The position numbers and the translations under genes are program-made. A stretch of DNA of 11,935 nt, from positions 1-11,935 of the forward strand of contig CAJMSX010000078.1 in the NCBI GenBank assembly GCA_905216195.1, written 5' to 3'. How positions within the stretch are numbered: position 1 is the stretch's first letter; each line of letters starts with the position of its first letter. The DNA is from an uncultured bacterium (lineage in GTDB: Bacteria; Bacteroidota; Bacteroidia; Bacteroidales; Marinifilaceae). Positions 1 through 7,067 of this stretch are shown here, piece by piece. The notes beneath the pieces were generated by a model. It had not been told where the DNA came from, did not search any database, and saw only the letters and a program-made list of their open reading frames with translations.

Positions 1-22
1 AACCATTCATTCCTTAATTTAT

Positions 23-54
23 GAAAGTCCGGAAGTGAAAACTTTTGGACTTTC
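23..54 (+). terminator. Terminator-like hairpin of an unseen upstream gene
   Basis: A 14-bp stem pairs 23-36 with 41-54, closed by a GAAA tetraloop at 37-40. Two of the pairs are G-U wobbles (31, 32 with 46, 45); the rest are Watson-Crick. The following run (55-61) has T residues interrupted by G and C, so the U-tract is weak. No gene end is visible in bases 1-22, so the gene it serves lies left of the window. The right arm also contains the -33 box of the next promoter. The hairpin itself is directly seen; terminator function is inferred. Confidence 0.55.
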
Positions 55-74
55 GTTCTTTATGATTAGTTTTG
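44..74 (+). promoter_or_regulatory. Bacteroides-type promoter of the alkaline phosphatase gene
   Basis: TTTG at 44-47 is followed, after 19 bp, by TAGTTTTG at 67-74. This fits the known Bacteroides housekeeping consensus (TTTG, 19-21 bp, TAnnTTTG) with no mismatch. Transcription would begin a few bases after 74, giving a leader of roughly 75 nt. In that leader GCCGT (102-106) can pair with ACGGC (122-126), and a purine-rich GGAAGGAG (85-92) lies too far from the start codon to act as its ribosome site. The -33 box sits inside the preceding hairpin. No pho-box-like repeat was recognised. Confidence 0.7.
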
Positions 75-157
75 AAAAATAATCGGAAGGAGAAAAAATA
101 AGCCGTCCGCACACAGCTGCTACGGCGGAAGAGCGAATTCTATTTAATCGTCAACTT

Positions 158-1579
158 ATGAAAAGAATTATTTATTTGTTATTATTTGCAGTCCTGGGAG
201 GTACCCTGTTGACGCAATGCCAATCGTCTCCCCAGCAGAAAAAGGCGAAGTACGTCTTTTATTTTATCGGAGACGGAATGGGGGTAAATCAGGTCAACGG
301 GACAGAAATGTTTCTGGCCGAAAAAGAAGGACGCATCGGTGTAAAGCCTTTGAATTTTACACAGTTCCCGGTTGTCAATTTTGCGACGACCTATTCGAAA
401 TACAATTCGGTTACCTGTTCTGCTGCGGCGGGAACCGCTCTGGCTACAGGTACGAAGACCAAAAACGGAACCATCGGAATGGATAGTTTGCATCAGGGAC
501 CTTTGTACAGTATAGCCGCTCAGGCGAAAAAAGCGGGCAGAAGGGTCGGTATTACTACCAGTGTCAGTGTGGATCATGCTACTCCTGCAGCTTTTTATGC
601 TCATCAGCCTAGCCGTTCGATGTATTATCAGATCGGGACGGATTTGCCTAAGACCGGTTTCGATTTATATGCGGGAGCCGGTTTCCTGCAACCTAAAAAT
701 CCGAAAGACAGTACGGCTCCCGAATTGTTTTCCTTATTGCAGGATTCGGGTTATGTGGTGCTCCGGGGCATAGAGGAATTCCGAAATCAATCCGGAAAGT
801 CGGGGAAGATCGTTTGGATTCAGAAAGAAGGCAACGATCCGGCGAGTTTGCCGTATGCCATCGACCGGGAAGAAGGAGATTTAACGCTGGCTCAGATTAC
901 GGATAACGCCATACACTACTTGGCCGGAAATAAGGATAAGGGCTTTTTCCTGATGGTAGAAGGAGGAAAAATCGACTGGGCTTGTCATGGCAACGATGCG
1001 GCCACCGTATTTACGGAAGTGGTGGATATGGCGGAGGCTATCGACAAAGCTCTGGATTTTTATCGGCAACATCCGGAGGAAACTTTGATCGTAGTAACTG
1101 CCGACCATGAAACCGGAGGGATTTCTTTGGGTACCGGAAAGTATGCTTTGAATCTGAAAGTTTTGCAGGAACAACAGCTATCCAAGGAGGAACTGACGGC
1201 TAAGATCAAAGCTTTACGTCAGGAAAAAGGTGGTAAAGTGTCCTGGGAAGAGTTAAAACAGTTGCTGCGGGATAATCTGGGGTTCTGGGAAGATGTTCCC
1301 TTGAACGATACGCAGGAAAACCGCTTGAAAGAAGTGTATCGGGAAACTTTCGGTAAAGGCCGGGTAAAAATGGAAAAAGACCTGTATGCCGAAAATGAAT
1401 TGCTTGCTTCCGAAGCGATAAAAATACTGGATCAAATCGCTATGGTCGGTTGGACGAGCGGCGGACATTCGGCTGGAGTTGTTCCCGTCTTCGCTATCGG
1501 TACGGGATCGGAATTGTTTAACGGCAAGCTCGATAATACCGATATCCCGCGGAAAATAGCCGAAGCTGCCGGATATTGA
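158..1579 (+). CDS. Alkaline phosphatase, PhoA-type lipoprotein
   Basis: Hydrolyses phosphate monoesters outside the cytoplasm and releases inorganic phosphate. The 473-residue product starts with a lipoprotein signal (KRII, hydrophobic stretch, LTQC with Cys21), so it is probably anchored in the outer membrane. Active-site residues can be matched to the E. coli enzyme: Asp39 (D51), nucleophile Ser88 (S102), His140 (D153 position, His as in mammalian enzymes), Thr142 (T155), Arg153 (R166), Glu268 (E322), Asp273 (D327), Trp274 (K328 position), His277 (H331), Asp316-His317 (D369-H370) and His437 (H412). All zinc ligands are present. The residue before the nucleophile, Asp101 in E. coli, is Cys87 here. 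A charged helical insert occupies about 324-425. It is a single-gene unit with its own promoter; the start is the only one that gives a full lipoprotein signal. Family assignment is very secure; substrate is unknown. Confidence 0.95.
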   Translation: MKRIIYLLLFAVLGGTLLTQCQSSPQQKKAKYVFYFIGDGMGVNQVNGTEMFLAEKEGRIGVKPLNFTQFPVVNFATTYSKYNSVTCSAAAGTALATGTKTKNGTIGMDSLHQGPLYSIAAQAKKAGRRVGITTSVSVDHATPAAFYAHQPSRSMYYQIGTDLPKTGFDLYAGAGFLQPKNPKDSTAPELFSLLQDSGYVVLRGIEEFRNQSGKSGKIVWIQKEGNDPASLPYAIDREEGDLTLAQITDNAIHYLAGNKDKGFFLMVEGGKIDWACHGNDAATVFTEVVDMAEAIDKALDFYRQHPEETLIVVTADHETGGISLGTGKYALNLKVLQEQQLSKEELTAKIKALRQEKGGKVSWEELKQLLRDNLGFWEDVPLNDTQENRLKEVYRETFGKGRVKMEKDLYAENELLASEAIKILDQIAMVGWTSGGHSAGVVPVFAIGTGSELFNGKLDNTDIPRKIAEAAGY

Positions 1580-1586
1580 AACGAAA

Positions 1587-1605
1587 GGAAAGTCCGGACT
1601 TTTCC
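1587..1605. repeat. Palindrome just after the phosphatase gene
   Basis: Seven bases after the stop codon, AAAGTCC (1589-1595) meets its exact complement GGACTTT (1596-1602), and outer GG and CC extend it with one extra T on the right. As RNA it can form a short stem with a CCGG loop. No T-run follows, so it is a poor intrinsic terminator. It shares the 11-mer GAAAGTCCGGA with the hairpin at 23-54 (copies at 23-33 and 1588-1598), which suggests the two arose from related 3'-end elements. Confidence 0.45.
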
Positions 1606-1841
1606 GAAGGGTTTGGAGACTTTGAAAGCTACCATTACAAAAATTCACTACCTTCGGGGTATCGGTTCAGCCGACATCCGATAAAAGGCAGAATTTCCGG
1701 TTATTCGGGTACTGCCGGATCCCTGAAGGAATAGACTTTTTATAGAGTGTTAATTTTTCGGGGAAAAGAAAAAGAATTTGTTATATTTTTATCCGACAGG
1801 CTGATTAAGAGTAAATGCAACAATTAAAATGTGGATGAGGA
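1606..1841 (+). other. Non-coding spacer with possible RNA stems
   Basis: No convincing gene lies here. Two possible stems are visible: TATCGG (1660-1665) with CCGATA (1678-1683), and GGCAG (1687-1691) with CTGCC (1712-1716) enclosing a smaller CCG/CGG pair. They could be the real 3' end of the phosphatase transcript or a small RNA, but neither is followed at once by a strong T-run. From 1730 the sequence turns AT-rich towards the sigma-factor promoter. No known riboswitch was recognised. Confidence 0.25.
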
Positions 1842-1871
1842 TTTTAAATTTAAATTCTTTTTCTAATTTTG
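1842..1871 (+). promoter_or_regulatory. Likely promoter of the sigma-FecR-peptidase unit
   Basis: TAATTTTG at 1864-1871 matches the Bacteroides -7 consensus TAnnTTTG exactly. The -33 position has only a weak TTTT around 1842-1845, at about 18 bp. The surrounding DNA is very AT-rich, so a chance match is possible. If real, transcription begins near 1877-1880, downstream of the most upstream in-frame TTG codon (1869), which favours a start at 1896 or 1920. The weak -33 box leaves room for control by an alternative sigma factor or activator. Confidence 0.4.
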
Positions 1872-1895
1872 TTGGGTCTCAAAAAAAGCTGTCGC

Positions 1896-2441
1896 GTGGA
1901 TAAAAATGAATCTTTGGATATGGTGTCGGCCTTTGCTGCAGGAGAAGAGAGTGCTTTTTATTTTTTCTACGAAAAATATAATCCTTTATTGCGGTATTTT
2001 GCCTGGCGCTATCTGAATGATACGGAAAATGTGAATGATATTATACAGGAGGTATTCATTAAGTTGTGGGAGGTAAGAGCTATTTTTAAAGAGGAAAAAT
2101 CGTTGCGGTCTTACTTGTATAAGACAACCAAAACGCTTTGTTTAAACCAATTGCGCCACCAAAAAGTAGAAGATAAATACGCTGCTACGCTTAAACAGGG
2201 TGAGGAGCAGGATTTTTTCCTGGAAAATATGCTGGAGACCGAATTATTCGGAATGGTATTAAAAGTGTATGATGCAATACCCGGAGAGGCTTGTAAGGAA
2301 GTTTATCGTTTAAGTCTCAGTGGTTTAAAGCATGAACAGATTGCTAATAAATTGAAGATTACAGTCAACTCGGTCAAAAAATATAAGAACCGGGCGAATC
2401 ATTTTATGAAGGAAAAATTAAAAAAGCTTTTTCCTGATTAA
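1896..2441 (+). CDS. ECF-type RNA polymerase sigma-70 factor
   Basis: Directs RNA polymerase to a small set of promoters, as in FecI-like cell-surface signalling. With the GTG start at 1896 the product is about 181 residues, normal for this family. Sigma region 2 spans about 24-90, with the typical DIIQEVFIKLWE core near 48-59; region 4 spans about 114-177 with a helix-turn-helix at about 146-167 (HEQIANKLKI...). The reading frame can extend to TTG at 1869, but that codon overlaps a probable -7 promoter box, and the extra residues add nothing to the usual N-terminus. ATG at 1920 is also possible. Next downstream, after 68 bp, is the FecR anti-sigma gene, the usual partner. The family call is firm; regulation of the facing susCD operon is inferred. 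Confidence 0.9.
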   Translation: MDKNESLDMVSAFAAGEESAFYFFYEKYNPLLRYFAWRYLNDTENVNDIIQEVFIKLWEVRAIFKEEKSLRSYLYKTTKTLCLNQLRHQKVEDKYAATLKQGEEQDFFLENMLETELFGMVLKVYDAIPGEACKEVYRLSLSGLKHEQIANKLKITVNSVKKYKNRANHFMKEKLKKLFPD

Positions 2442-2509
2442 TATAAGATTCATATTTTTTAGTGTACACCAAATGCCGATGAAAGTGTCTTATATACAAA
2501 CAATGAGAA

Positions 2510-3673
2510 ATGAATTTGGAAACTCCCGAACATATTAGTAAACTATTGTTTAAATATATAACCGGAGCATTAAACGAGGAGGAAGAGCGTGAGTTAGAAG
2601 TTTGGAGAAGGGAGAAAGAGCAGCATGAAATATTATTCCGGCGGATGACATCGCCCGATTACTTGAAAAATATCGGGAACTTCGTGTTGCCGGAAGCGGA
2701 GAAAAAGAAAGAATGGGAAGTGATCCGGCGGAAAACGATTAAAAAAGGCCGGACGTTCAGGGGGAGTATTTTCTGGCAATATGCAGCTATGCTGTTGTTG
2801 CCGTTGGCGGTTTGTATACTGTTATTGCGTCAGGGAGAGCAACCGGACGGTCTACCGGAACCTCCGCTTACTCTTTCCGGCGATAAGGCAACCTTAGTAT
2901 TGGAAGACGGCCGGGTAATCGATCTGGACGAAGTGGGAGGGCAGAAAATAGCGTTGGACGAACTCTCGCATTTGGAAAAATCGGGAGATACGCTTCACTA
3001 TAAAACCAAAAATATTGCTTCCGAAGATACGGTGCAAAGATACAATACCCTTTATATTCCGCGGGGAGCGGATTATTTCCTGGTTTTAAACGATGGAACG
3101 GCCGTCTATTTGAATGCCGAATCCAGTTTGCGGTATCCCATTGCCTTCAAGGGCAAAAAACGTGAAGTCGAATTGCAGGGAGAAGGATTTTTTGAAGTAA
3201 AGAAAGACCCTGCCCATCCTTTTATCGTACATGTGAATAAGGTACAGGTTTCTGTTTTGGGAACCTCTTTCGGTATTCGTGCTTATCAAAACGATAAAGA
3301 GATGCTGACGACTTTAATAGAGGGATCGGTGAATGTCCGCACTCCTTATCGGGAAGTCCTTTTAAAACCTTCACAACAAGCGGTATATTCTTCCGAATCG
3401 GAAGAGATCGAGGTGCGTACGGTAGATGTGGATCAGTATGTGGCTTGGAAAAACGGCCGGTTTTTATTCGATAATGCGCGTTTGGAAGACATTATGAATG
3501 TGCTGGAACGAAGGTATGACTTCACCGTATTTTACTCTCATCCCGACTTGAAGGAATTGCGTTTTACGGCTAATATCGTGCGTTTTGCGGATTTTCAACG
3601 GATTTTACATTCCCTGGAGGGAACAGAGAGTGTGAGATTTGAAGTGAAGGGAAAAACAGTCGTGGTGAAATAA
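2510..3673 (+). CDS. FecR-family anti-sigma factor, membrane-spanning
   Basis: Holds the neighbouring sigma factor at the inner membrane and carries the signal from a TonB-dependent transducer across the periplasm. The 387-residue protein has a charged cytoplasmic N-terminal part (1-87, the sigma-binding side), one membrane helix (about 88-106), a periplasmic FecR domain (about 179-275, with PRGADYFLVLNDGT and AESSLRYP motifs) and a C-terminal DUF4974/FecR_C domain (about 317-386). That last domain resembles the STN domain of the SusC protein encoded at 10535-7068. The gene starts 68 bp after the sigma factor and ends 33 bp before the peptidase, with no terminator between, so all three are probably co-transcribed. 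The length and domain order are standard for Bacteroidetes. Its partner transducer is inferred from position and domains. Confidence 0.93.
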   Translation: MNLETPEHISKLLFKYITGALNEEEERELEVWRREKEQHEILFRRMTSPDYLKNIGNFVLPEAEKKKEWEVIRRKTIKKGRTFRGSIFWQYAAMLLLPLAVCILLLRQGEQPDGLPEPPLTLSGDKATLVLEDGRVIDLDEVGGQKIALDELSHLEKSGDTLHYKTKNIASEDTVQRYNTLYIPRGADYFLVLNDGTAVYLNAESSLRYPIAFKGKKREVELQGEGFFEVKKDPAHPFIVHVNKVQVSVLGTSFGIRAYQNDKEMLTTLIEGSVNVRTPYREVLLKPSQQAVYSSESEEIEVRTVDVDQYVAWKNGRFLFDNARLEDIMNVLERRYDFTVFYSHPDLKELRFTANIVRFADFQRILHSLEGTESVRFEVKGKTVVVK

Positions 3674-3706
3674 CAGTTTACTTATTACAAACCAAAATAA
3701 AGAATC

Positions 3707-5188
3707 ATGTTTAAATCTGTATGTCTGACGGTTGCAGCCGCTTGTTGCTGTCTGGTGCTTTCTGCTCAAAAGCCCTCGTATTCGCCGGAGATGAGGGCGT
3801 TTTATAAAATATCCAGTGAGGATATTCATGCGTATGTTTCTGAAATGTGCAAGCCGGAATATCAAGGCCGGTTAGCCGGTTCGGGAGAATTTATGCAATG
3901 TGCGCATTGGGCCGCAGGCCTTATGGCAAAATGGGGCCTGAAACCCGGTGGGGATCAGGGTTCTTATTGTCAGAATTTTCCGATTCATTTTACCCGTACG
4001 TTAGGACCGGGAAAAGTTGTGGTGTATACTCCGGATGAAAAAAAAGAGTACCGGATCAGTGAGGATTATTTCCCGGGTACGAATTCGGCTTCCGGCAAAG
4101 TGAAGGCTCAGGTTGTCTATGCGGGTTACGGGTTGACCGCTCCGGAATTGGGATATGACGACTATAGCGGAATAGACGTTACCGGTAAGATCGTTTTGCT
4201 GGAAGGAGGCGTTCCCTGTACAGACCGGAAGCATAAGGATTATAAGACCTGGAATGAAAAATACATCAGTTCTACGGGACGTATCACCAATGCGGTAAAG
4301 CACGGAGCAGCTGGAGTGATGCTGATCGGTAAAACTTCCAATCCGAATATAAAAAATCTGGGAACCGTACTTTGTCATGTATCGGAAGAAGTAGCCGACG
4401 ATATTCTCCGTCCTTGCGGGGAAAACCGGAAAGCGCTGAAAGAAAAAATCAATAAGACAATGAAACCGGCCTCTTTTCTGACTCCCTGCAGAGCGGAACT
4501 CGCTACGGAAACGGAATATAATCCTCATAGTCTCACCTGTAATGTCATCGGAGTGATCGAAGGAACCGATCCGAAATTAAAGGAAGAACCTATTATTTTA
4601 GGAGCTCATTTGGATCATCTGGGAAATCCCGGAGTGCTTTTCCCGGGTGCCTGGGATAATGCTTCCGGTTCTTCTATCGTATTGGAGACTGCCAAAGCTT
4701 TAGCTACCAGTGGTATTCAACCTAAGCGTACGATCGTTATTATCCTGTTTAGCGGTGAGGAATGTGGAATTTTGGGATCTTCCTATTATGTAGAGCATCC
4801 TCTTTATCCTTTGGAGAAAACGTTGTGTATGATTAACCTGGATATGGTAGGTGACGGAGATGGATTGTACCTGAGCGGGGTGAAATCTTTTCCGGAAATC
4901 GAGAAATGTTTTACGGAGGGTAACGATAAATACATTCACCGCAATCTGAGGACCTCTGCTTACCGAAAATATACGGGAGTTTCTTTTACGGATGGGGCTA
5001 CCTTCAGTAAAGCCGATGTGCCTGCTTTTACCGCTAGTACCATGGGGGAAAGCGAGAAGCCGATGTATTACCATCACCCGGAAGACAAGGTGGAAACCTT
5101 GAGTTTCGGTATTATGGAGGATGTAGCGAAATTCCTGTATCTGGGAATTGCTAAATTGTCCGTATCCGATCAGGCAAAAACCCGCTGA
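3707..5188 (+). CDS. Secreted M28-family zinc peptidase with PA domain
   Basis: A 493-residue metallopeptidase, most likely an aminopeptidase that trims amino acids from peptides in the periplasm or outside. A signal peptide ends near LSA/Q (residue 20); the cysteines in it do not form a good lipobox. A protease-associated (PA) insert lies at about 130-270, before the catalytic core. The M28 ligands are all visible: His301 and Asp303 (GAHLDH), Asp317 (WDNASG), Glu351-Glu352 (SGEE), Asp379 (NLDM) and His456 (YHHPED). The mature part has 11 cysteines, many for such an enzyme. It sits 33 bp after fecR and ends before a strong terminator, making it the last gene of the regulatory operon. M28 proteins also include glutaminyl cyclases and carboxypeptidases, so exact specificity is open. 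Confidence 0.93.
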   Translation: MFKSVCLTVAAACCCLVLSAQKPSYSPEMRAFYKISSEDIHAYVSEMCKPEYQGRLAGSGEFMQCAHWAAGLMAKWGLKPGGDQGSYCQNFPIHFTRTLGPGKVVVYTPDEKKEYRISEDYFPGTNSASGKVKAQVVYAGYGLTAPELGYDDYSGIDVTGKIVLLEGGVPCTDRKHKDYKTWNEKYISSTGRITNAVKHGAAGVMLIGKTSNPNIKNLGTVLCHVSEEVADDILRPCGENRKALKEKINKTMKPASFLTPCRAELATETEYNPHSLTCNVIGVIEGTDPKLKEEPIILGAHLDHLGNPGVLFPGAWDNASGSSIVLETAKALATSGIQPKRTIVIILFSGEECGILGSSYYVEHPLYPLEKTLCMINLDMVGDGDGLYLSGVKSFPEIEKCFTEGNDKYIHRNLRTSAYRKYTGVSFTDGATFSKADVPAFTASTMGESEKPMYYHHPEDKVETLSFGIMEDVAKFLYLGIAKLSVSDQAKTR

Positions 5189-5221
5189 TTTTTTATTAAT
5201 CTGTGCTTTGATATATGTTTG

Positions 5222-5253
5222 CGGAGAGAAGTTCGGCTTCTCTCCGTTTTTTT
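5222..5253 (+). terminator. Rho-independent terminator after the M28 peptidase
   Basis: A perfect 10-bp stem, CGGAGAGAAG (5222-5231) with CTTCTCTCCG (5237-5246), has a TTCGG loop and is followed directly by seven T residues. It lies 33 bp after the peptidase stop and closes the sigma-fecR-peptidase unit. Confidence 0.92.
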
Positions 5254-5513
5254 GTACAGGAGTAGGATTGAAATTCTATCGGGACCTCGGTGTTCGTGGG
5301 CTGGGTAACGGAGAGGATGAGCGGGGTTTTTAGGGTCCGTTATTGCGGGGCCGATGCTGTCCTGATCGCTTCTTTAGAGCCGGAGTCGGTGTGAGGGGTA
5401 CTGACGGCGGGGTTGCTGCCTGTTATTGAATGAATCGCGAATGGAAGACCTTTTCCTGGGGATGGGCTTTCCCGCCGGGAAGAAGAGATGGATTTTCCAG
5501 GAAGAAGGAAAGT
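5254..5513. other. GC-rich spacer between two convergent terminators
   Basis: About 260 bp lie between the ends of two convergent operons. No open frame here looks like a protein, and the short frames on both strands lack recognisable motifs. The stretch is richer in G and C than the other spacers of the window. One small stem, TTCCC/GGGAA around 5469-5481, is visible. I see no RNA family that I recognise; it may be a remnant or a small RNA locus, but nothing supports either. Confidence 0.3.
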
Positions 5514-5543
5514 AAAAAAAGAGTACCCCGTAAAGGGCACTCT
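5514..5543 (-). terminator. Rho-independent terminator of the susC-susD operon
   Basis: Read on the minus strand, AGAGTGCCC pairs with GGGTACTCT (plus-strand arms 5535-5543 and 5520-5528, one G-U pair) around a six-base loop, followed by T residues matching the A-run at 5514-5520. It lies about 58 bp beyond the susD stop codon. An A/T-rich flank on the other side could give weak activity in the opposite direction too. Confidence 0.8.
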
Positions 5544-5556
5544 CTTTTGGTAATGG

Positions 5557-5574
5557 GGCCGGAAAATTCCGGCC
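5557..5574 (-). repeat. Inverted repeat downstream of susD
   Basis: GGCCGGAA (5557-5564) and TTCCGGCC (5567-5574) form a very stable GC-rich stem in the transcript, 26 bp after the susD stop. No T-run follows on the minus strand, so it more likely stabilises the mRNA 3' end or works with the second hairpin at 5514-5543 than terminates alone. Confidence 0.5.
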
Positions 5575-5600
5575 TCCCTCTATCTAACAAAAATTTGCCG

Positions 5601-7037
5601 TTAATACCCGGGATTTTGTTGTTTGATCTGGTCTTCTCCTTCCCAAAGGTCCACCTGGCTGATAGCTAAAGGCCATATGGTGCGATAATCGTTGTAAGGG
5701 ATGACTCCGATCCGGTCCCAATGCCCTTTCGCTTCCTTTTCTTCGATATTCTCCCAGCGCACGACCGTTTTTTGATTTCTCCATAAATCCCAGCAACGTT
5801 GTCCTTCACAGAAAAGTTCCACCCGTCTTTCATACAATACGTCTTCGATGGTAATGCCCGAATCGTATTTCCGCGGATTTTGCAAACTCCTCTTCTCCCT
5901 GAGGTCGCTCAGGTATTTTCCGGCGGTAGGATCGTTTAGACGCATGGCACATTCGGCTGCGATCAGATACATTTCAGACAGACGGATGACTTTGGGATTG
6001 CATATCTTCGTATTTCCGTCGCGTCCGGGATATTTTCCCATAGGAGCGTAATATCCTTTGTTGTGGGAATAAGTCAGCAAACTGAAGCGGATGTCGGAAG
6101 GATCCTGTGCCATCACAGCTTCGAAATCTTTGGTAGCGGCAACGGCGGCATAACCGGCTGTGTCGGCATAATATCCGATGCTGTTCCAACTGGAGTTGTC
6201 GGTTTCGGAGCTTTTGATTTCCAATATAGATTCGCTGGTAAATTCGTTTTTCCAGGCATTGACATAGTCTTTCCTTTCATACAACTGATAAGGCCCTTTT
6301 TCGATGACTTCTTTTGCGCAAGCCAGGGCTTTCCCCCAGTCTTCGTGGTAGAGGTATACCCGGGCCATAAAAGCTTTTCCTCCGTAATAGTTCAAATATC
6401 CGTTTTTCTTGTTTTTGGAAAGAGCGTCTACATTTTGTTCCATATCGGTGATGATGAAACGGTAAACATCGCTTACTTTATCGCGGTAAAATGTTTGCCG
6501 GATATTTTCAGGCACCTTATCGCAGATCATAACTCCCAGTGCGTCGGCCTGGATACCTCCTTTCCCCAGATTCCCGGGCAGAGGTCCGTAGGCCCTTACT
6601 CCTTCGAAGTGGAGAATGGCCCGGATGAATTTCAGTTCGGAAATGATTTCGTTATAACGGCTGTTCTTCTCTTTTATATGATCCGCTTTTTCCAGAATAG
6701 AGTTGATGTGAAAACTTCCCGTATAAGTGCGGTTCCACACGCCCGTAGGACAACTGTTTTTCGTATTGTTGTATTCGTAAGCGTATCCCAGGTGGCCACT
6801 GGCGTTTTGGGTACACATGAAATCCTCGGCCAGCAGATCCCCTACATAGGGCTGATCCCCCCGCCAATATTTCAGATACGTATAAGCACCGTTCAAAGCA
6901 TTTTCCAAATCATCCATAGTTTGCACTACTTCCAGTTCCCCCAGGCTGGAGACCGGAGAAATATCGAGGAAATCGTCACCGCAGCCCAAGGCTGTTACGC
7001 TCAGTAAGGCTATTGCTATATTTTTTAATCGGTTCAT
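5601..7037 (-). CDS. SusD/RagB-family outer-membrane lipoprotein
   Basis: Surface lipoprotein that captures the nutrient and closes like a lid over its SusC partner channel. The 478-residue product has a lipoprotein signal with lipobox TALGC (Cys19), then an N-terminal SusD-like region of helical TPR type (about 20-215) and the C-terminal RagB/SusD domain (about 265-478). The C-terminus QNPGY and the RLSEMYLIAAECAMR and YERRVELFCEGQRCWDLWR stretches are family hallmarks. Length is normal to slightly short. It starts 30 bp after the susC stop codon with no terminator, so the two are co-transcribed. The ligand cannot be read from the sequence; with only a peptidase nearby, a peptide-containing ligand is a reasonable guess. 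A long antisense frame covering it is a codon-bias shadow. Confidence 0.95.
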   Translation of the reverse strand: MNRLKNIAIALLSVTALGCGDDFLDISPVSSLGELEVVQTMDDLENALNGAYTYLKYWRGDQPYVGDLLAEDFMCTQNASGHLGYAYEYNNTKNSCPTGVWNRTYTGSFHINSILEKADHIKEKNSRYNEIISELKFIRAILHFEGVRAYGPLPGNLGKGGIQADALGVMICDKVPENIRQTFYRDKVSDVYRFIITDMEQNVDALSKNKKNGYLNYYGGKAFMARVYLYHEDWGKALACAKEVIEKGPYQLYERKDYVNAWKNEFTSESILEIKSSETDNSSWNSIGYYADTAGYAAVAATKDFEAVMAQDPSDIRFSLLTYSHNKGYYAPMGKYPGRDGNTKICNPKVIRLSEMYLIAAECAMRLNDPTAGKYLSDLREKRSLQNPRKYDSGITIEDVLYERRVELFCEGQRCWDLWRNQKTVVRWENIEEKEAKGHWDRIGVIPYNDYRTIWPLAISQVDLWEGEDQIKQQNPGY

Positions 7038-7067
7038 ATCTTTTTATTTTATTAATACGGTTATGAA

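Noticed and set aside
3707..3760. Lipoprotein signal in the M28 peptidase because of the CCC run
   Set aside because: The residues before Cys13 are Ala-Ala-Ala, not a proper lipobox, and a standard cleavage site LSA/Q follows.
5148..5333. Small frame overlapping the end of the M28 gene and its terminator
   Set aside because: It reads straight through a perfect terminator hairpin and has no protein-like features.
6063..7007. A 314-codon open frame antisense to susD
   Set aside because: It lies wholly inside susD on the opposite strand, has no recognisable domain or start context, and such long mirror frames are common over coding DNA with biased codon use.
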